This document shows positions 8,507 through 16,549 of a DNA stretch of 32,325 nt, in pieces. The DNA is from Gemmatimonadota bacterium (GTDB lineage Bacteria > Gemmatimonadota > Gemmatimonadetes > Gemmatimonadales > Gemmatimonadaceae), in the NCBI GenBank assembly GCA_025358315.1, contig JANYKA010000232.1, positions 1 to 32,325 on the forward strand. The letters are read 5' to 3'. Made by a program: the position numbers and the translations under genes. Position 1 is the first letter of the stretch. The number at the start of each line of letters is the position of its first letter. The notes under the pieces were generated by a model that made no database searches, was not told the origin of the DNA, and saw only the letters and a list, made by a program, of their open reading frames with translations.

Positions 8507-9259
8507 CTCCGGAGCCGTGAGTGCTTCACGTTCCCGCTCCCGCTGCCAGGTATAACCATCGGCACTGGTGAGCGCCGCGTCCACGTAACCCGGGTGCACC
8601 ATCATCTCTGTCGTACCAACGGGGAGAGTGTCAATCACTTTCATAAAACGCTCGGCAAACCGTTCGCCGCCCTGCATGGAGACGCCAATAAAATGATCGG
8701 GCGCCCGAGTTGGCGGCGCCCCGACCGACGTTACACGCCACGACCACGCAATCAGGGCTCGATGCACCTGGCTTGGGATATCATTGGGAAACCGCCGGTG
8801 TGACTCCACCGGCCGGCGCAGCGGCAGTCCGCGCATCGCCGCGACCTGCGCCACGGCTCGGCGAATCACCGGCAACGCGTGCGTGTGACGATGCGAGTCG
8901 ATATGCGTGACACGAATTCCGGCGCCCTGAAGCGCGGCGAGTTGCGCCTCGCATTCCGCCGCCACTTCAGTGTCGCGGATCGCACCGCGTAACGTTTTCC
9001 GCACCAGCGCACCGAGGGAGAGGTACTCCCCCCGCGCATTGCGAAGCGAAATTGCAGCGGTGAGCGGGCTTCCCACGAGCAGATTGAAGTGCAGGCCCAC
9101 GCCAAGCGTCGGTGTGGCCCGTGCCTGGCGAACGCCGTCCTCCCAGCCCGGGCAGTGCACCATCATCGATGTCGACGTCACGGTCCCGGCGGCGTGTGCT
9201 GCGAGAATACCGGCCGTGACCGCTGGCGTAAACGCAAAGTCGTCGGCGTTAATAATCAG
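8450..9259 (-). CDS. ChbG/HpnK (YdjC-like) carbohydrate deacetylase with apparent CTG start
   Basis: Metal-dependent deacetylase of the YdjC/ChbG/HpnK family. The track starts at GTG 9181, but family-defining residues lie upstream in the same open frame: LIINADDFAFTPAVTAGILAAHAAG, including the catalytic/metal Asp pair. No ATG, GTG or TTG precedes them in frame. A CTG at 9259 has a GGAG eight bases upstream and would give MIINADDF, the usual N-terminus, and 269 residues in total. Other signatures are VGLHFNLL, the histidine cluster THIDSHRHTHALP, MMVHPGYVD and the C-terminal ELREHLRRREIALIGF. It follows the GT2 gene after 28 bases on the same strand, so it may deacetylate a glycolipid made by that enzyme (inference). 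The family call is firm; the start is not. Confidence 0.8.
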   Translation of the reverse strand: MIINADDFAFTPAVTAGILAAHAAGTVTSTSMMVHCPGWEDGVRQARATPTLGVGLHFNLLVGSPLTAAISLRNARGEYLSLGALVRKTLRGAIRDTEVAAECEAQLAALQGAGIRVTHIDSHRHTHALPVIRRAVAQVAAMRGLPLRRPVESHRRFPNDIPSQVHRALIAWSWRVTSVGAPPTRAPDHFIGVSMQGGERFAERFMKVIDTLPVGTTEMMVHPGYVDAALTSADGYTWQREREREALTAPELREHLRRREIALIGFGAL

Positions 9260-9287
9260 CCGCCGGACTCCGCGCGTGCGGTCCCGA

Positions 9288-10049
9288 TCAGTCGTAACGC
9301 CCCCGCCAATCGTTGACCTTCACCTGCAGCAGCTCGCCCGCCATCGTCAACGCCGATTGTGCGAACCGCACCGTCGTCGGCTCTTCATCGTACCGGAAAT
9401 GCACGGCCGTCTGACGCACGGAAAATCCATGCTTCTGGGCGATGTACAGCGCCTCGACATCGAATCCGAAACGCGGAATCGTCACGCGTGGAAACACTGT
9501 TTCGGCCGCCTTCGCCGTGAATCCTTTGAGGCCGGCCTGCGTGTCGAGCACGTCGCGCAGCATCACGGCGCGGACCATCAGATTAAACACGCGACTCATC
9601 ACGTGGCGCGTATACAGGTAATGAAAGAAGCTCGGGCTCATGAGATAGCGCGATTCCGGAAGTACACGGCAGGCGATGGCGACATCAGCACCGGCCTCAA
9701 GGTCACGCAGAATCCTGTTCACCTCGCTCGGCGGGTACGCCAAGTCGGCATCCGTGAACACACGGTACCGGCCGTGACCGGCCAGCATCCCACGGCTGAC
9801 GCTCGCGCCTTTGCCCCGATTGATCTCATTGCGCAGCAGCGTGACCGCCGGATTCGCCGCGGCGAACTCGCCCATCACCCGGGCAGCGGGTTCGTCGCTA
9901 CAGTCATCGACCAGGATGAGTTCCGACGAATAGGGCTGGGCGGCCAGAAATGCAGTCAGCTGGGCGAGGCTCGCCGGGAGGCGGTCCTCACCGTTATAGG
10001 CCGGAACCACCAGCGTCAGGTGGGGAAGGTCGCCGCCGGAGCGATTCAT
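9288..10049 (-). CDS. Family 2 glycosyltransferase, dolichyl/polyprenyl-phosphate glucose synthase-like
   Basis: Cytoplasmic-face GT-A glycosyltransferase of about 253 residues. The fold is announced by LTLVVPAYNGEDRLPASL, ILVDDCSDE, the motif RNEINRGKGASVSRGMLAG and the metal-binding VFTDADLAYPPSE, in the pattern of dolichyl-phosphate beta-glucosyltransferase relatives. The QAGLKGFTAKAAE and PRFGFDVEALYIAQ stretches are also characteristic of that group. Such enzymes transfer glucose from UDP-glucose to a polyprenyl phosphate carrier. No C-terminal membrane domain is present. ATG 10049 (MNRSGGDLPHL) is chosen; GTG 10073 would add eight residues and cannot be excluded. It is divergent from pyrR and upstream of the deacetylase. 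Confidence 0.85.
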   Translation of the reverse strand: MNRSGGDLPHLTLVVPAYNGEDRLPASLAQLTAFLAAQPYSSELILVDDCSDEPAARVMGEFAAANPAVTLLRNEINRGKGASVSRGMLAGHGRYRVFTDADLAYPPSEVNRILRDLEAGADVAIACRVLPESRYLMSPSFFHYLYTRHVMSRVFNLMVRAVMLRDVLDTQAGLKGFTAKAAETVFPRVTIPRFGFDVEALYIAQKHGFSVRQTAVHFRYDEEPTTVRFAQSALTMAGELLQVKVNDWRGRYD

Positions 10050-10133
10050 CAGGGGAAAGGTTGCCGTCCGCACATTGTCTTCGCAACGGGCGCTTCATTT
10101 CCGCGTGTCCGGCGGGCATATTTCACTCTCGAC

Positions 10134-10682
10134 ATGGCCAATTCTTCGTCGATCGTCCTTACGGCCCGTGCCCTCGAGCGCACGGTTTTGCGAATGGCTG
10201 ATGAAATTGTCGAACGCAATGACGGCACGGACAAACTTGTCCTCGTCGGCATCCAACGCCGCGGAGTCCAGATTGCGGCGCGCATAGCCGCGGTGATCAA
10301 GACCCGCGACCACATCGACATTCCGATCGGCGCCCTCGACATCACGCTGTACCGCGATGATCTGCAAACCGTTGGGCCGCGCCCGGTGGTCGGCAAGACG
10401 CACTTGCCCGTGAGCATCGAAGGCGCCCGCGTGGTGATCGTCGATGACGTCCTCTTCACGGGCCGCACTATCCGCGCGGCGCTCGACGAACTCGCCGACT
10501 TCGGCCGGCCGGCGCGCGTCGGCCTCGCCGTGTTGATCGACCGCGGCGGCCGCGAACTTCCCATCCAACCGGACGTCGTCGGCAAACTCGTCGAAGCGCC
10601 GCCGGGGGCCCGAGTAGATGTATTCATTGCCGAGCTCGATGGCCGCGACGAAGTCGTTCTCGATCTGCCGGCCACGCAATGA
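10134..10682 (+). CDS. pyrR: PyrR bifunctional pyrimidine regulator / uracil phosphoribosyltransferase
   Basis: 182 residues, the normal PyrR length. The track ORF begins 1.1 kb upstream because the frame stays open antisense to two other genes; the real start is ATG 10134 ([25 protein letters not shown]). [15 protein letters not shown] and DITLYRDDL are PyrR signatures. [14 protein letters not shown] (about 100-113) is the PRPP-binding loop of type I phosphoribosyltransferases. PyrR makes UMP from uracil and PRPP, and in many bacteria binds pyr mRNA leaders to cause attenuation. I saw no clear PyrR-binding RNA or terminator in the 84-base leader, so its regulatory role here is unproven. The stop overlaps the pyrB start (ATGA). 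Confidence 0.95.
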   Translation: MANSSSIVLTARALERTVLRMADEIVERNDGTDKLVLVGIQRRGVQIAARIAAVIKTRDHIDIPIGALDITLYRDDLQTVGPRPVVGKTHLPVSIEGARVVIVDDVLFTGRTIRAALDELADFGRPARVGLAVLIDRGGRELPIQPDVVGKLVEAPPGARVDVFIAELDGRDEVVLDLPATQ

Positions 10683-11635
10683 CGGCGCCGCTCGGCAAGG
10701 ACTTGCTCGGACTCGAGCATTTATCTGCAGAGCAAATAAATCTCATTCTCGATACCGCCGAGCCGCTCAGGGAAATCTCCGAACGGGCGATCAAAAAGGT
10801 GCCGACGCTGCGCGGCGCTACCATCGTGAATCTTTTTTTCGAAGCCAGCACCCGGACCCGCATCTCGTTCGAGTTCGCTGAGAAGCGGATGTCGGCCGAC
10901 ACGGTCAACGTTGCGGTCAGCGGATCGAGCGTGAGTAAGGGTGAGACGTTGGTGGATACGGCGAAGAATCTCGAAGCGATGAAGATCGACATGGTCGTGA
11001 TGCGTCACGGCTCGTCCGGCGCGGCGAAGTTTCTCGCCGAGCGTATCGAGTCGAATGTCATCAACGCGGGCGATGGGATGCACGAGCATCCGACACAAGG
11101 GTTGCTCGATATGCTGACGCTGCGCCAGCGGTTCGGAACGCTCGCCGGAAAAAAGATTTGTATTTGTGGCGACGTCCTGCATTCACGGGTGGCGCGCTCG
11201 AACATTTGGGGACTGACGAAGCTTGGGGCCGAGGTCGCCGTGTGCGGCCCGCGCTCACTGCTCCCAAGTGCCATCGAAGAGATGGGCGTGACGGTGTTCA
11301 GCCGGATTGAACAGGCGATTGAATGGGCAGACGCCCTCAATGTGCTCCGTCTGCAACTCGAGCGGATGCAGGCGGGGTACATCCCGAGTTTGCGCGAATA
11401 CAATCGTGTCTTTGGTGTCACACGCGAGCGCCTCGAACGGGCGCCGCGTGACATTCTCATTTTGCATCCCGGACCTATGAATCGTGGCGTCGAAATCGAC
11501 TCCGACGTGGCCGACGGGCCGCACAGCGTGATCCTTGAGCAGGTCACGAACGGAGTGGCGGTGCGGATGGCGGTCCTCTATCTCCTTGCCGGTAATTCGC
11601 CGCAACTCGCCGACGCGGCGAAGGGAGCCGTATGA
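10679..11635 (+). CDS. pyrB: Aspartate carbamoyltransferase catalytic chain
   Basis: Condenses carbamoyl phosphate with aspartate in the second step of pyrimidine synthesis, in the cytoplasm; 318 residues. The carbamoyl-phosphate loop [13 protein letters not shown] is at 53-65. [15 protein letters not shown] carries the Ser/Lys that reaches the neighbouring active site, and [13 protein letters not shown] and [13 protein letters not shown] complete the aspartate pocket. A pyrI regulatory subunit is not adjacent; the next gene is pyrC, as in PyrB-PyrC complexes of several phyla. The start overlaps pyrR and the stop overlaps pyrC, both by ATGA, so the three are translationally coupled. Confidence 0.97.
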   Translation: MTAPLGKDLLGLEHLSAEQINLILDTAEPLREISERAIKKVPTLRGATIVNLFFEASTRTRISFEFAEKRMSADTVNVAVSGSSVSKGETLVDTAKNLEAMKIDMVVMRHGSSGAAKFLAERIESNVINAGDGMHEHPTQGLLDMLTLRQRFGTLAGKKICICGDVLHSRVARSNIWGLTKLGAEVAVCGPRSLLPSAIEEMGVTVFSRIEQAIEWADALNVLRLQLERMQAGYIPSLREYNRVFGVTRERLERAPRDILILHPGPMNRGVEIDSDVADGPHSVILEQVTNGVAVRMAVLYLLAGNSPQLADAAKGAV

Positions 11636-12918
11636 CCGACATTCTGCTGCGGGGCGGCCGGCTCGTCGACCCGTCGAACAAACTCGATGGCATCGGTGAT
11701 GTGCTGATTCGCGCCGGCAAAATCGAAAGTGTTGGCGGCAACATCGCGGCGCCCGATGGCGCGACGATCGTCGATTGCACAGGGCAGGTCGTCGCGCCCG
11801 GATTCATCGACGTGCATTGTCATTTGCGCGAACCGGGGCGCGAAGATGTCGAAACGATCGCCACGGGTGCCCGTGCCGCGGCCGCCGGCGGTTTCACGGC
11901 CGTGTGTGCAATGCCCAATACGGATCCGGTCACTGACAACCAGGCCGCAGTTGGCTTTGTCTTAAAGCAAGGGCGGGCCGCCAATGCCGCCCGCGTCTAT
12001 CCGATCGGCGCCATCTCTATCGGAGAAATGGGCGAACGGCTTGCCGAATTCGGTGAGATGGTTGGGGCCGGTGCGGTCGCGGTCAGTGACGATGGGAAAC
12101 CGGTGGTGAGCGCTCAACTCATGCGCACGGCGCTCGAGTATGCGCGCACCTTTGGCATTCCGGTCGCGGATCATTGCGAAGATCCGACGCTCGCCGCCGG
12201 TGGCGCGATGAACGAAGGACTGGTATCCGCGCGCCTCGGATTGAAAGGGATTCCGGGAGAGGCCGAAGAAATCATGGCCATTCGCGATATTCTCCTGGCG
12301 AAGCGCACGGGTGGCCACGTGCATCTCTGCCATATGAGCACCCGCGGCTCCGTCGAACTGATTCGCTGGGGCAAAGACCGCAACATCAATGTCACGGCAG
12401 AGGTGTGCCCACATCATCTCTCACTGACCGAAGATGAAGTTGAGGGCTACAACACCAATGCCAAGATGAATCCGCCACTGCGCTCGGCCGACGATGTCGC
12501 GGCACTATGTCAGGCGGTGAAAGATGGAACGATTGATGTGATTGCGACGGATCACGCGCCACATCACAACGATGAGAAGGAGCGCGAGTTTTCCGATGCC
12601 CCGAACGGCATTGTGGGCCTGGAAACGGCGCTGGCCGTGAATCTGACTTGGCTGGTCAAACCCGGGATTATCTCGGTGTCGACGCTGATCGAGAAAATGT
12701 CGTGTGCGCCGGCGCGACTCTTTCATCTACCTGGCGGCTCGCTCCGACGCGGGGTGGCGGCCGATGTCACCGTGTTCAACCCGACCGCAGAATGGGTGGT
12801 GGACCCCAAGCTGTTTAAAACCAAGGGCCGGAACTCCCCTTACGCCGGCCGGACCCTCACCGGGCGGGTCGGATGTACCATCGTGGACGGTCGGATCGTC
12901 CATCAGGAGCAGGGGTAG
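11632..12918 (+). CDS. pyrC: Dihydroorotase, class I
   Basis: Zinc amidohydrolase closing carbamoyl aspartate to dihydroorotate, the third step of pyrimidine synthesis; 428 residues. Metal ligands are intact: HCHLREPG (about 62-69), [20 protein letters not shown] and the catalytic Asp in [22 protein letters not shown] is the substrate-binding Asn loop. Unlike the amidohydrolases at the left end of the window it has no signal peptide and is cytoplasmic. ATG 11632 overlaps the pyrB stop. One base separates its stop from the start of the class II aldolase gene. Confidence 0.97.
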   Translation: MTDILLRGGRLVDPSNKLDGIGDVLIRAGKIESVGGNIAAPDGATIVDCTGQVVAPGFIDVHCHLREPGREDVETIATGARAAAAGGFTAVCAMPNTDPVTDNQAAVGFVLKQGRAANAARVYPIGAISIGEMGERLAEFGEMVGAGAVAVSDDGKPVVSAQLMRTALEYARTFGIPVADHCEDPTLAAGGAMNEGLVSARLGLKGIPGEAEEIMAIRDILLAKRTGGHVHLCHMSTRGSVELIRWGKDRNINVTAEVCPHHLSLTEDEVEGYNTNAKMNPPLRSADDVAALCQAVKDGTIDVIATDHAPHHNDEKEREFSDAPNGIVGLETALAVNLTWLVKPGIISVSTLIEKMSCAPARLFHLPGGSLRRGVAADVTVFNPTAEWVVDPKLFKTKGRNSPYAGRTLTGRVGCTIVDGRIVHQEQG

Positions 12919-12919
12919 G

Positions 12920-13570
12920 GTGACGAAGCGGGCGACGGACGCCGTGCGGCGGGACATTGTGCACGTCTGCCGCCGCCTATACGAACGTGGATTGATCGCC
13001 GGACAGGACGGGAATGTGTCCGGACGCACTTCGAACGATCGGGTGCTGATTACTCCAGCAGGATTGTCAAAGGTCGATGTACACGAGCAGGATCTGGTGA
13101 AGTTGCGGCTCGACGGGCGAAAGGTGTCAGGGCGTTACGATGCGTCCAGTGAGGTGCAGGTCCACCTCGCGGCGTATGCGGCCCGCTCCGACATCAATGC
13201 CGTGGTTCACGCGCATCCGCCGGCGGCGACCGCGTTCGCAGTGGCCGGCGTACCGTTCGAATACGACGCGTTGGCCGAACTGGTGTACAACGTGGGTCCG
13301 GTGCCGATCATTCCGTACCTGATCCCCGGTTCAGCCGCGCTGGCACAGGCGGTCGCGGAACAGTTGAAGGCACACGACGTAGTGCTGCTGGCGAATCATG
13401 GAGCAGTCGCTGTTGGTCCGACGGTGCGCATCGCCCACCAGCGAATGGAAAGTCTTGAACACGTCGCGCGGATTTTATTAGCGGCGCGACAGATAGGGCG
13501 CGTGAACCGATTGAGTGAAACAGACGTGCGCGCACTCGAATCAGCGCGCCGAGCAGCCCGAGCCAAGTGA
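12920..13570 (+). CDS. Class II aldolase/adducin-family protein (fuculose-phosphate aldolase-like)
   Basis: Zinc-dependent class II aldolase family, 216 residues. The track start (12704) lies inside pyrC; GTG 12920, one base after the pyrC stop and behind AGGAGCAGGGG, gives MTKRATDAVRRDIVHVCRRLYERGLIAGQDGN. GNVSGR (about 31-36) is the phosphate-binding element. The catalytic acid E78 (SSEVQVH) and the zinc histidines H97, H99 (VVHAHPP) and H160 (ANHG) are all present, so it should be active. Related enzymes act on L-fuculose-1-P, L-ribulose-5-P or methylthioribulose-1-P. None is indicated by context, because its neighbours are pyrimidine genes and a zinc-ribbon protein. Its stop overlaps the next GTG start. 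Confidence 0.88.
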   Translation: MTKRATDAVRRDIVHVCRRLYERGLIAGQDGNVSGRTSNDRVLITPAGLSKVDVHEQDLVKLRLDGRKVSGRYDASSEVQVHLAAYAARSDINAVVHAHPPAATAFAVAGVPFEYDALAELVYNVGPVPIIPYLIPGSAALAQAVAEQLKAHDVVLLANHGAVAVGPTVRIAHQRMESLEHVARILLAARQIGRVNRLSETDVRALESARRAARAK

Positions 13571-14580
13571 GTAATCCGATGACAGATTCTGGCGGTAAAC
13601 AGATGCAGGATATCGAAGCGTTGCTCGCCGAGCGGCGCAAATTCGAATTGTGGCTCGAACAGCTCGAAGGGCGCCGCGCGGCGACGCCGCAAAATGTCTA
13701 TGCCAAAGTTCACGCCGACTATTCGGCGCGTTTGGCCGACGCCCAGTCGCGTCTCGCCGCCGAAACTGGCGCCGTCGAAGCGTTGGTGTCGAAACTTGAA
13801 GCGTCGCTGGAATCGCACGAATCAACAATGTCCATCAAGAGCGACGAACTGGCCGAGGCCGAGCTTCGCGCGTCCGTCGGGGAGTACGCCGAGAAGGAAT
13901 GGAATAAGTTGCGTGACAAGCTGTCGCTCGCCATTGTCGAGATGACGAAGGCGCGTGACATGGTGCTAGGTGAACTCGAAGCGATGCGAGCCGTGCTGGC
14001 CGAGGCCTCGTCGTCCAAACCCATACCGATCGTGGAAGTGCCTGTGCTTGCGCCGGTTGCCGCAGCTCCGGTCACCGCGGCAGTCGCGCCCCGGGTATCA
14101 GTGCCCGTTGCCCGTGTATCTGAGCCGGCCGCAGTGATAATTGAGGAGCCGGTGGTTGCCGCCGCCGTGCCGCAACCAGCGCCCCCCGCAGAACAGCCCA
14201 AGGACCGCGACGAACTTGCATTTCTGCGTTCCGTTTTGGGGCGTAGCACACCGGCCACGCACCCAGGCGCACAGCCGGCCGTCGAGGAATCGCCGTTGGC
14301 GGCGGGGCGCCGATCTATGGGGAGCAATAGTAGTCGTACGTCCAGCGGCACCGCGCGCCCGTTAACGCCGGAGCTGTTTCAGGAACCCGAACCCCTGGCA
14401 ATGCCGGCCGATCAAGCGCGCGAGAGCGGCGCATTTTCCAGAGCCACCGGAAGCTTCACGATGCCGACATCGGCGAACTCTGAAGTCGTCAAATCGCTCA
14501 AGTGCTCAGAGTGCGGTACGCTGAACTATCCCACCGAGTGGTACTGTGAACGGTGCGGTGGGGAGTTGGCGGCTTTCTGA
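13567..14580 (+). CDS. Coiled-coil protein with C-terminal zinc ribbon, unknown function
   Basis: 337 residues, cytoplasmic by appearance. Residues about 10-145 are charged and helical (LLAERRKFELWLEQLEGRR, then ARLADAQSRLAAETGAVEALVSKLEASLESHES) and likely form a coiled coil. A long Ala/Pro/Val-rich, probably disordered linker follows (about 150-300). The C-terminus is a compact zinc ribbon with two CxxC knuckles: LKCSECGTLNYPTEWYCERCGGEL. GTG 13567 overlaps the aldolase stop; ATG 13579 is an alternative. I do not recognise a specific family. The layout suits an adaptor or scaffold protein, but that is only a description of its shape. It ends the pyr-led operon; a bidirectional terminator follows 26 bases later. 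Confidence 0.8.
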   Translation: MSNPMTDSGGKQMQDIEALLAERRKFELWLEQLEGRRAATPQNVYAKVHADYSARLADAQSRLAAETGAVEALVSKLEASLESHESTMSIKSDELAEAELRASVGEYAEKEWNKLRDKLSLAIVEMTKARDMVLGELEAMRAVLAEASSSKPIPIVEVPVLAPVAAAPVTAAVAPRVSVPVARVSEPAAVIIEEPVVAAAVPQPAPPAEQPKDRDELAFLRSVLGRSTPATHPGAQPAVEESPLAAGRRSMGSNSSRTSSGTARPLTPELFQEPEPLAMPADQARESGAFSRATGSFTMPTSANSEVVKSLKCSECGTLNYPTEWYCERCGGELAAF

Positions 14581-14606
14581 ACCATCCGGTCGGGTTGCCG
14601 GGAAAC

Positions 14607-14636
14607 AAAAAGGGCCGCGACTGTCGCGGCCCTTTT
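14607..14636. terminator. Bidirectional intrinsic terminator
   Basis: AAAAGGGCCGCGA (14608-14620), CTG and TCGCGGCCCTTTT form a long perfect stem. A-rich sequence on the left and T-rich on the right mean it serves both the plus-strand zinc-ribbon gene and the converging rpsT gene. Confidence 0.85.
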
Positions 14637-14668
14637 ACTTTCCTGTCGACAGCTTGCGACTGAAATGC

Positions 14669-14902
14669 TTATTTCGCCTTGGCGAGCTTCGACTTCTGCC
14701 GACCGGCAGCGTTCCGATGGATCAGACCCTTTCGAGCGGCGCGATCAAGCAACTTGACGGCTGCCGTCTTCTGGGCCGGGGTAGAAGCAGTGGTCTTGGC
14801 GGTCTTCAGTGCGGTCCGCAGGGCAGAGCGCTGCGCGCGATTGCGCACGGCGGCTGCGCGCGACTTCCGCATGTTCTTTTTGGCGGACGCAATTCTTGGC
14901 AC
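14669..14902 (-). CDS. rpsT: 30S ribosomal protein S20
   Basis: 77 residues, highly basic and all-helical, beginning MPRIASAKKNMRKSRAAAVRNRAQRSALRT, which is characteristic of bacterial S20. It binds the 5' and 3' minor domains of 16S rRNA during 30S assembly. The start is GTG 14902, preceded by AGAGAGA about 8 bases upstream. It is a single-gene unit transcribed leftward from a well-formed promoter at 14984-15012. A terminator-like hairpin lies in the leader (14947-14974) and a bidirectional terminator downstream. A non-ATG start and leader-level control are recurrent themes for S20 in other bacteria. Confidence 0.96.
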   Translation of the reverse strand: MPRIASAKKNMRKSRAAAVRNRAQRSALRTALKTAKTTASTPAQKTAAVKLLDRAARKGLIHRNAAGRQKSKLAKAK

Positions 14903-14946
14903 GAAACGATCTCTCTACTGAGGGTACGGCGCGTGATTGCGCCTCT

Positions 14947-14974
14947 AAAAAAGACGCCCGTGCAAGGCGCGGGC
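14947..14974 (-). terminator. Terminator-like hairpin in the rpsT leader (possible attenuator)
   Basis: Read on the minus strand, GCCCGCG-CCTTG-CACGGGC forms a 7-bp stem (one G-T pair) followed by GTCTTTTTTAG. The hairpin starts only about three bases after the predicted transcription start of rpsT and ends 45 bases before its start codon. No gene on the minus strand upstream needs terminating, so a regulatory role in the S20 leader is the best guess. Confidence 0.6.
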
Positions 14975-14983
14975 GAGACACGA

Positions 14984-15012
14984 ACGATAGGCCGCCAGAG
15001 GGGGAAAGTCAA
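14984..15012 (-). promoter_or_regulatory. rpsT promoter
   Basis: On the minus strand TTGACT (15012-15007), a 17-base spacer and TATCGT (14989-14984) form a good sigma-70 promoter. The predicted start of transcription is near 14977. Confidence 0.7.
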
Positions 15013-15049
15013 GGCGTGCCAACGTGTTCGCCAACGTCGCCGATAGTCT

Positions 15050-15078
15050 TTGACTCCCTGCGCCACGGCCGATAGCTT
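15050..15078 (+). promoter_or_regulatory. Promoter of the M50-scpA-scpB operon
   Basis: TTGACT (15050-15055), a 17-base spacer and TAGCTT (15073-15078) form a sigma-70-like promoter, 54 bases before the TTG start at 15132. It is divergent from the rpsT promoter; the two -35 boxes are 37 bases apart. Confidence 0.6.
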
Positions 15079-15131
15079 TACTTGCGACTGCCCGAGAGGG
15101 CCTCCCTTCCGCCGCCGAACCCGACGCGCAT

Positions 15132-15821
15132 TTGGACAAGTTCGAGCCCCTTACTTTCATACTTGTCGCTCCCATCCTGTTGTTCTCGATGGTAGCCCAC
15201 GAGTATGCGCACGGATATGCCGCGCTAAAGCAGGGTGACAATACGGCCTATATGCTCGGCCGCCTCACCTGGAATCCGCTCAAGCACATCGACCCGGTGA
15301 TGACAATCATCATGCCGCTCATCACTTTCTTCACGATGGGTGTGGCTTTCGGCGGAGCAAAGCCGGTGCCGGTGAATCCGCGGCTGTATCGCAACTACAA
15401 GCGGGGCGACATCATCGTTTCGTTAGCCGGTATCGTCACGAATCTGATTCTCGCCGTGCTCCTGGTGCTCGCCGTCGCGTTGTTTGGCAAGATCTATCGG
15501 GTCGTGCCCGCGCTCGGCAACACGCTGGCGCTGCTCCAGTTGATGTTCGTGTACGGTATCATCATCAATCTTGTGCTCGCGTCGTTCAACCTGATCCCGA
15601 TTCCGCCTCTAGATGGGTCACATGTGATGAAGCATCTCTTGCCGGCGAAGTGGTCGCTGACATATCAGCGCATCGCGCCGTACGGATTCTTTATCTTGAT
15701 TGCGCTGCTCTCGTTTGGCCGGCCGGTCGTGAATCTATGGATGGCCCCAGTTTTCACGGTGTTCGAATCGGCTCAACGGCATCTGGCGCCATACATGATT
15801 CCAAATCAATGGACGAGCTGA
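15132..15821 (+). CDS. Site-2 protease family (M50) membrane metalloprotease
   Basis: Membrane zinc protease of the short S2P/M50 type, 229 residues with no PDZ domain. The zinc motif HEYAH lies in the first membrane segment (LLFSMVAHEYAHGYAAL) and the third ligand is in NLIPIPPLDGSHVMKHLLP. Four to six hydrophobic segments are evident. KPVPVNPRLYRNYKRGDIIVSLAGIVTNL is typical of this subgroup. Such proteases cut transmembrane substrates, but no anti-sigma factor or other likely target is nearby. The start is TTG 15132 with no obvious Shine-Dalgarno sequence; no ATG is available in frame upstream. Its 3' end overlaps scpA by 13 bases. This linkage with scpA/scpB recurs in many bacteria. Confidence 0.92.
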   Translation: MDKFEPLTFILVAPILLFSMVAHEYAHGYAALKQGDNTAYMLGRLTWNPLKHIDPVMTIIMPLITFFTMGVAFGGAKPVPVNPRLYRNYKRGDIIVSLAGIVTNLILAVLLVLAVALFGKIYRVVPALGNTLALLQLMFVYGIIINLVLASFNLIPIPPLDGSHVMKHLLPAKWSLTYQRIAPYGFFILIALLSFGRPVVNLWMAPVFTVFESAQRHLAPYMIPNQWTS

Positions 15822-16549
15822 CCGCTGCCGCGCCGCTCGCGGGCGGCGGATTCATTGTTGATGTCGGCGACTTCAATGGGCCGCTCGATTTGCTCTTGTC
15901 GCTCATTCGCGATGAGAAAATCGATATCTACGACATCCCGATTGCCCGCGTCTGCGAGCAGTTCCTGATCCGGATGCGCGACCTCGCGCTGAACGAAGCA
16001 GCCGAGTATCTCGAGATGGCGGCGCGCCTGTTGCGCATCAAGGCGCATATGCTGCTACCGCGGCACGACGGACAGGACAATTGGGACGACCCGCGCGCCG
16101 AGTTGGTGCGGCGCCTGCTGGAATACCAGCAGATGCGTGAGGTCGTGGACGTACTCGAACGGCTGGGTGAAGACCGCCGCAACCGATTCGCCCGGTCATA
16201 TTCGCCCGAACTTGCGCCGCCGCCGCAAGCGCCCCTGGCGCTGTCATTGGCGGAGTTGTTGCTCGCCGTGGACCGCGTGTTGCGTGCCGCGCGTAAACCG
16301 ACGTTGCACGAAGTCATTCCGCGTTCACTCGATGTGGACGGTGCGATCGTCACGGTGCGCGCCGTGTTGGCACTGCGGGCGATGGCCCGCTGGCGGGACG
16401 TGATACGCCCCGATCCGGAACCGTGGGAAGTGCTGTCGTGCCTGCTCGCGTTACTCGAGCTGGCCAAACGCAGCGAGCTCCGGCTCGCTCAACTTAAACC
16501 GTTTGCAGACGTGGAGATCCGCCGTGAACTCGCTGGCGAAGCTGCTTGA
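15809..16549 (+). CDS. scpA: Segregation and condensation protein A (kleisin)
   Basis: Kleisin subunit of the SMC-ScpAB condensin that compacts and segregates the nucleoid; 246 residues. The track start (15650) falls within the protease gene; ATG 15809 gives MDELTAAAPLAGGGFIVDVGDFNGPLDLLLSLIRDEKIDIYDIPIARV, where FNGPLDLLLSLI is the conserved SMC-neck-binding N-terminus. AAEYLEMAARLLRIKAHMLLP is the next signature. The C-terminal winged helix (VTVRAVLALRAMARWRDV...FLALLELAKR-like) binds the SMC head; here it reads LSCLLALLELAKRSELRLAQ. It overlaps both the protease and scpB. The smc gene itself is not in the window. Confidence 0.93.
   Translation: MDELTAAAPLAGGGFIVDVGDFNGPLDLLLSLIRDEKIDIYDIPIARVCEQFLIRMRDLALNEAAEYLEMAARLLRIKAHMLLPRHDGQDNWDDPRAELVRRLLEYQQMREVVDVLERLGEDRRNRFARSYSPELAPPPQAPLALSLAELLLAVDRVLRAARKPTLHEVIPRSLDVDGAIVTVRAVLALRAMARWRDVIRPDPEPWEVLSCLLALLELAKRSELRLAQLKPFADVEIRRELAGEAA

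Noticed and set aside
8970-10133. 570-residue ORF running from 8970 into pyrR
   Set aside because: The part before 10134 is antisense to the deacetylase and GT2 genes, has no recognisable domain, and the PyrR family begins at MANSSS. It is a high-GC shadow frame joined to the real gene.
10050-10133. PyrR-responsive attenuator upstream of pyrR
   Set aside because: No terminator hairpin, T-run or PyrR-binding consensus is visible in this 84-base leader.
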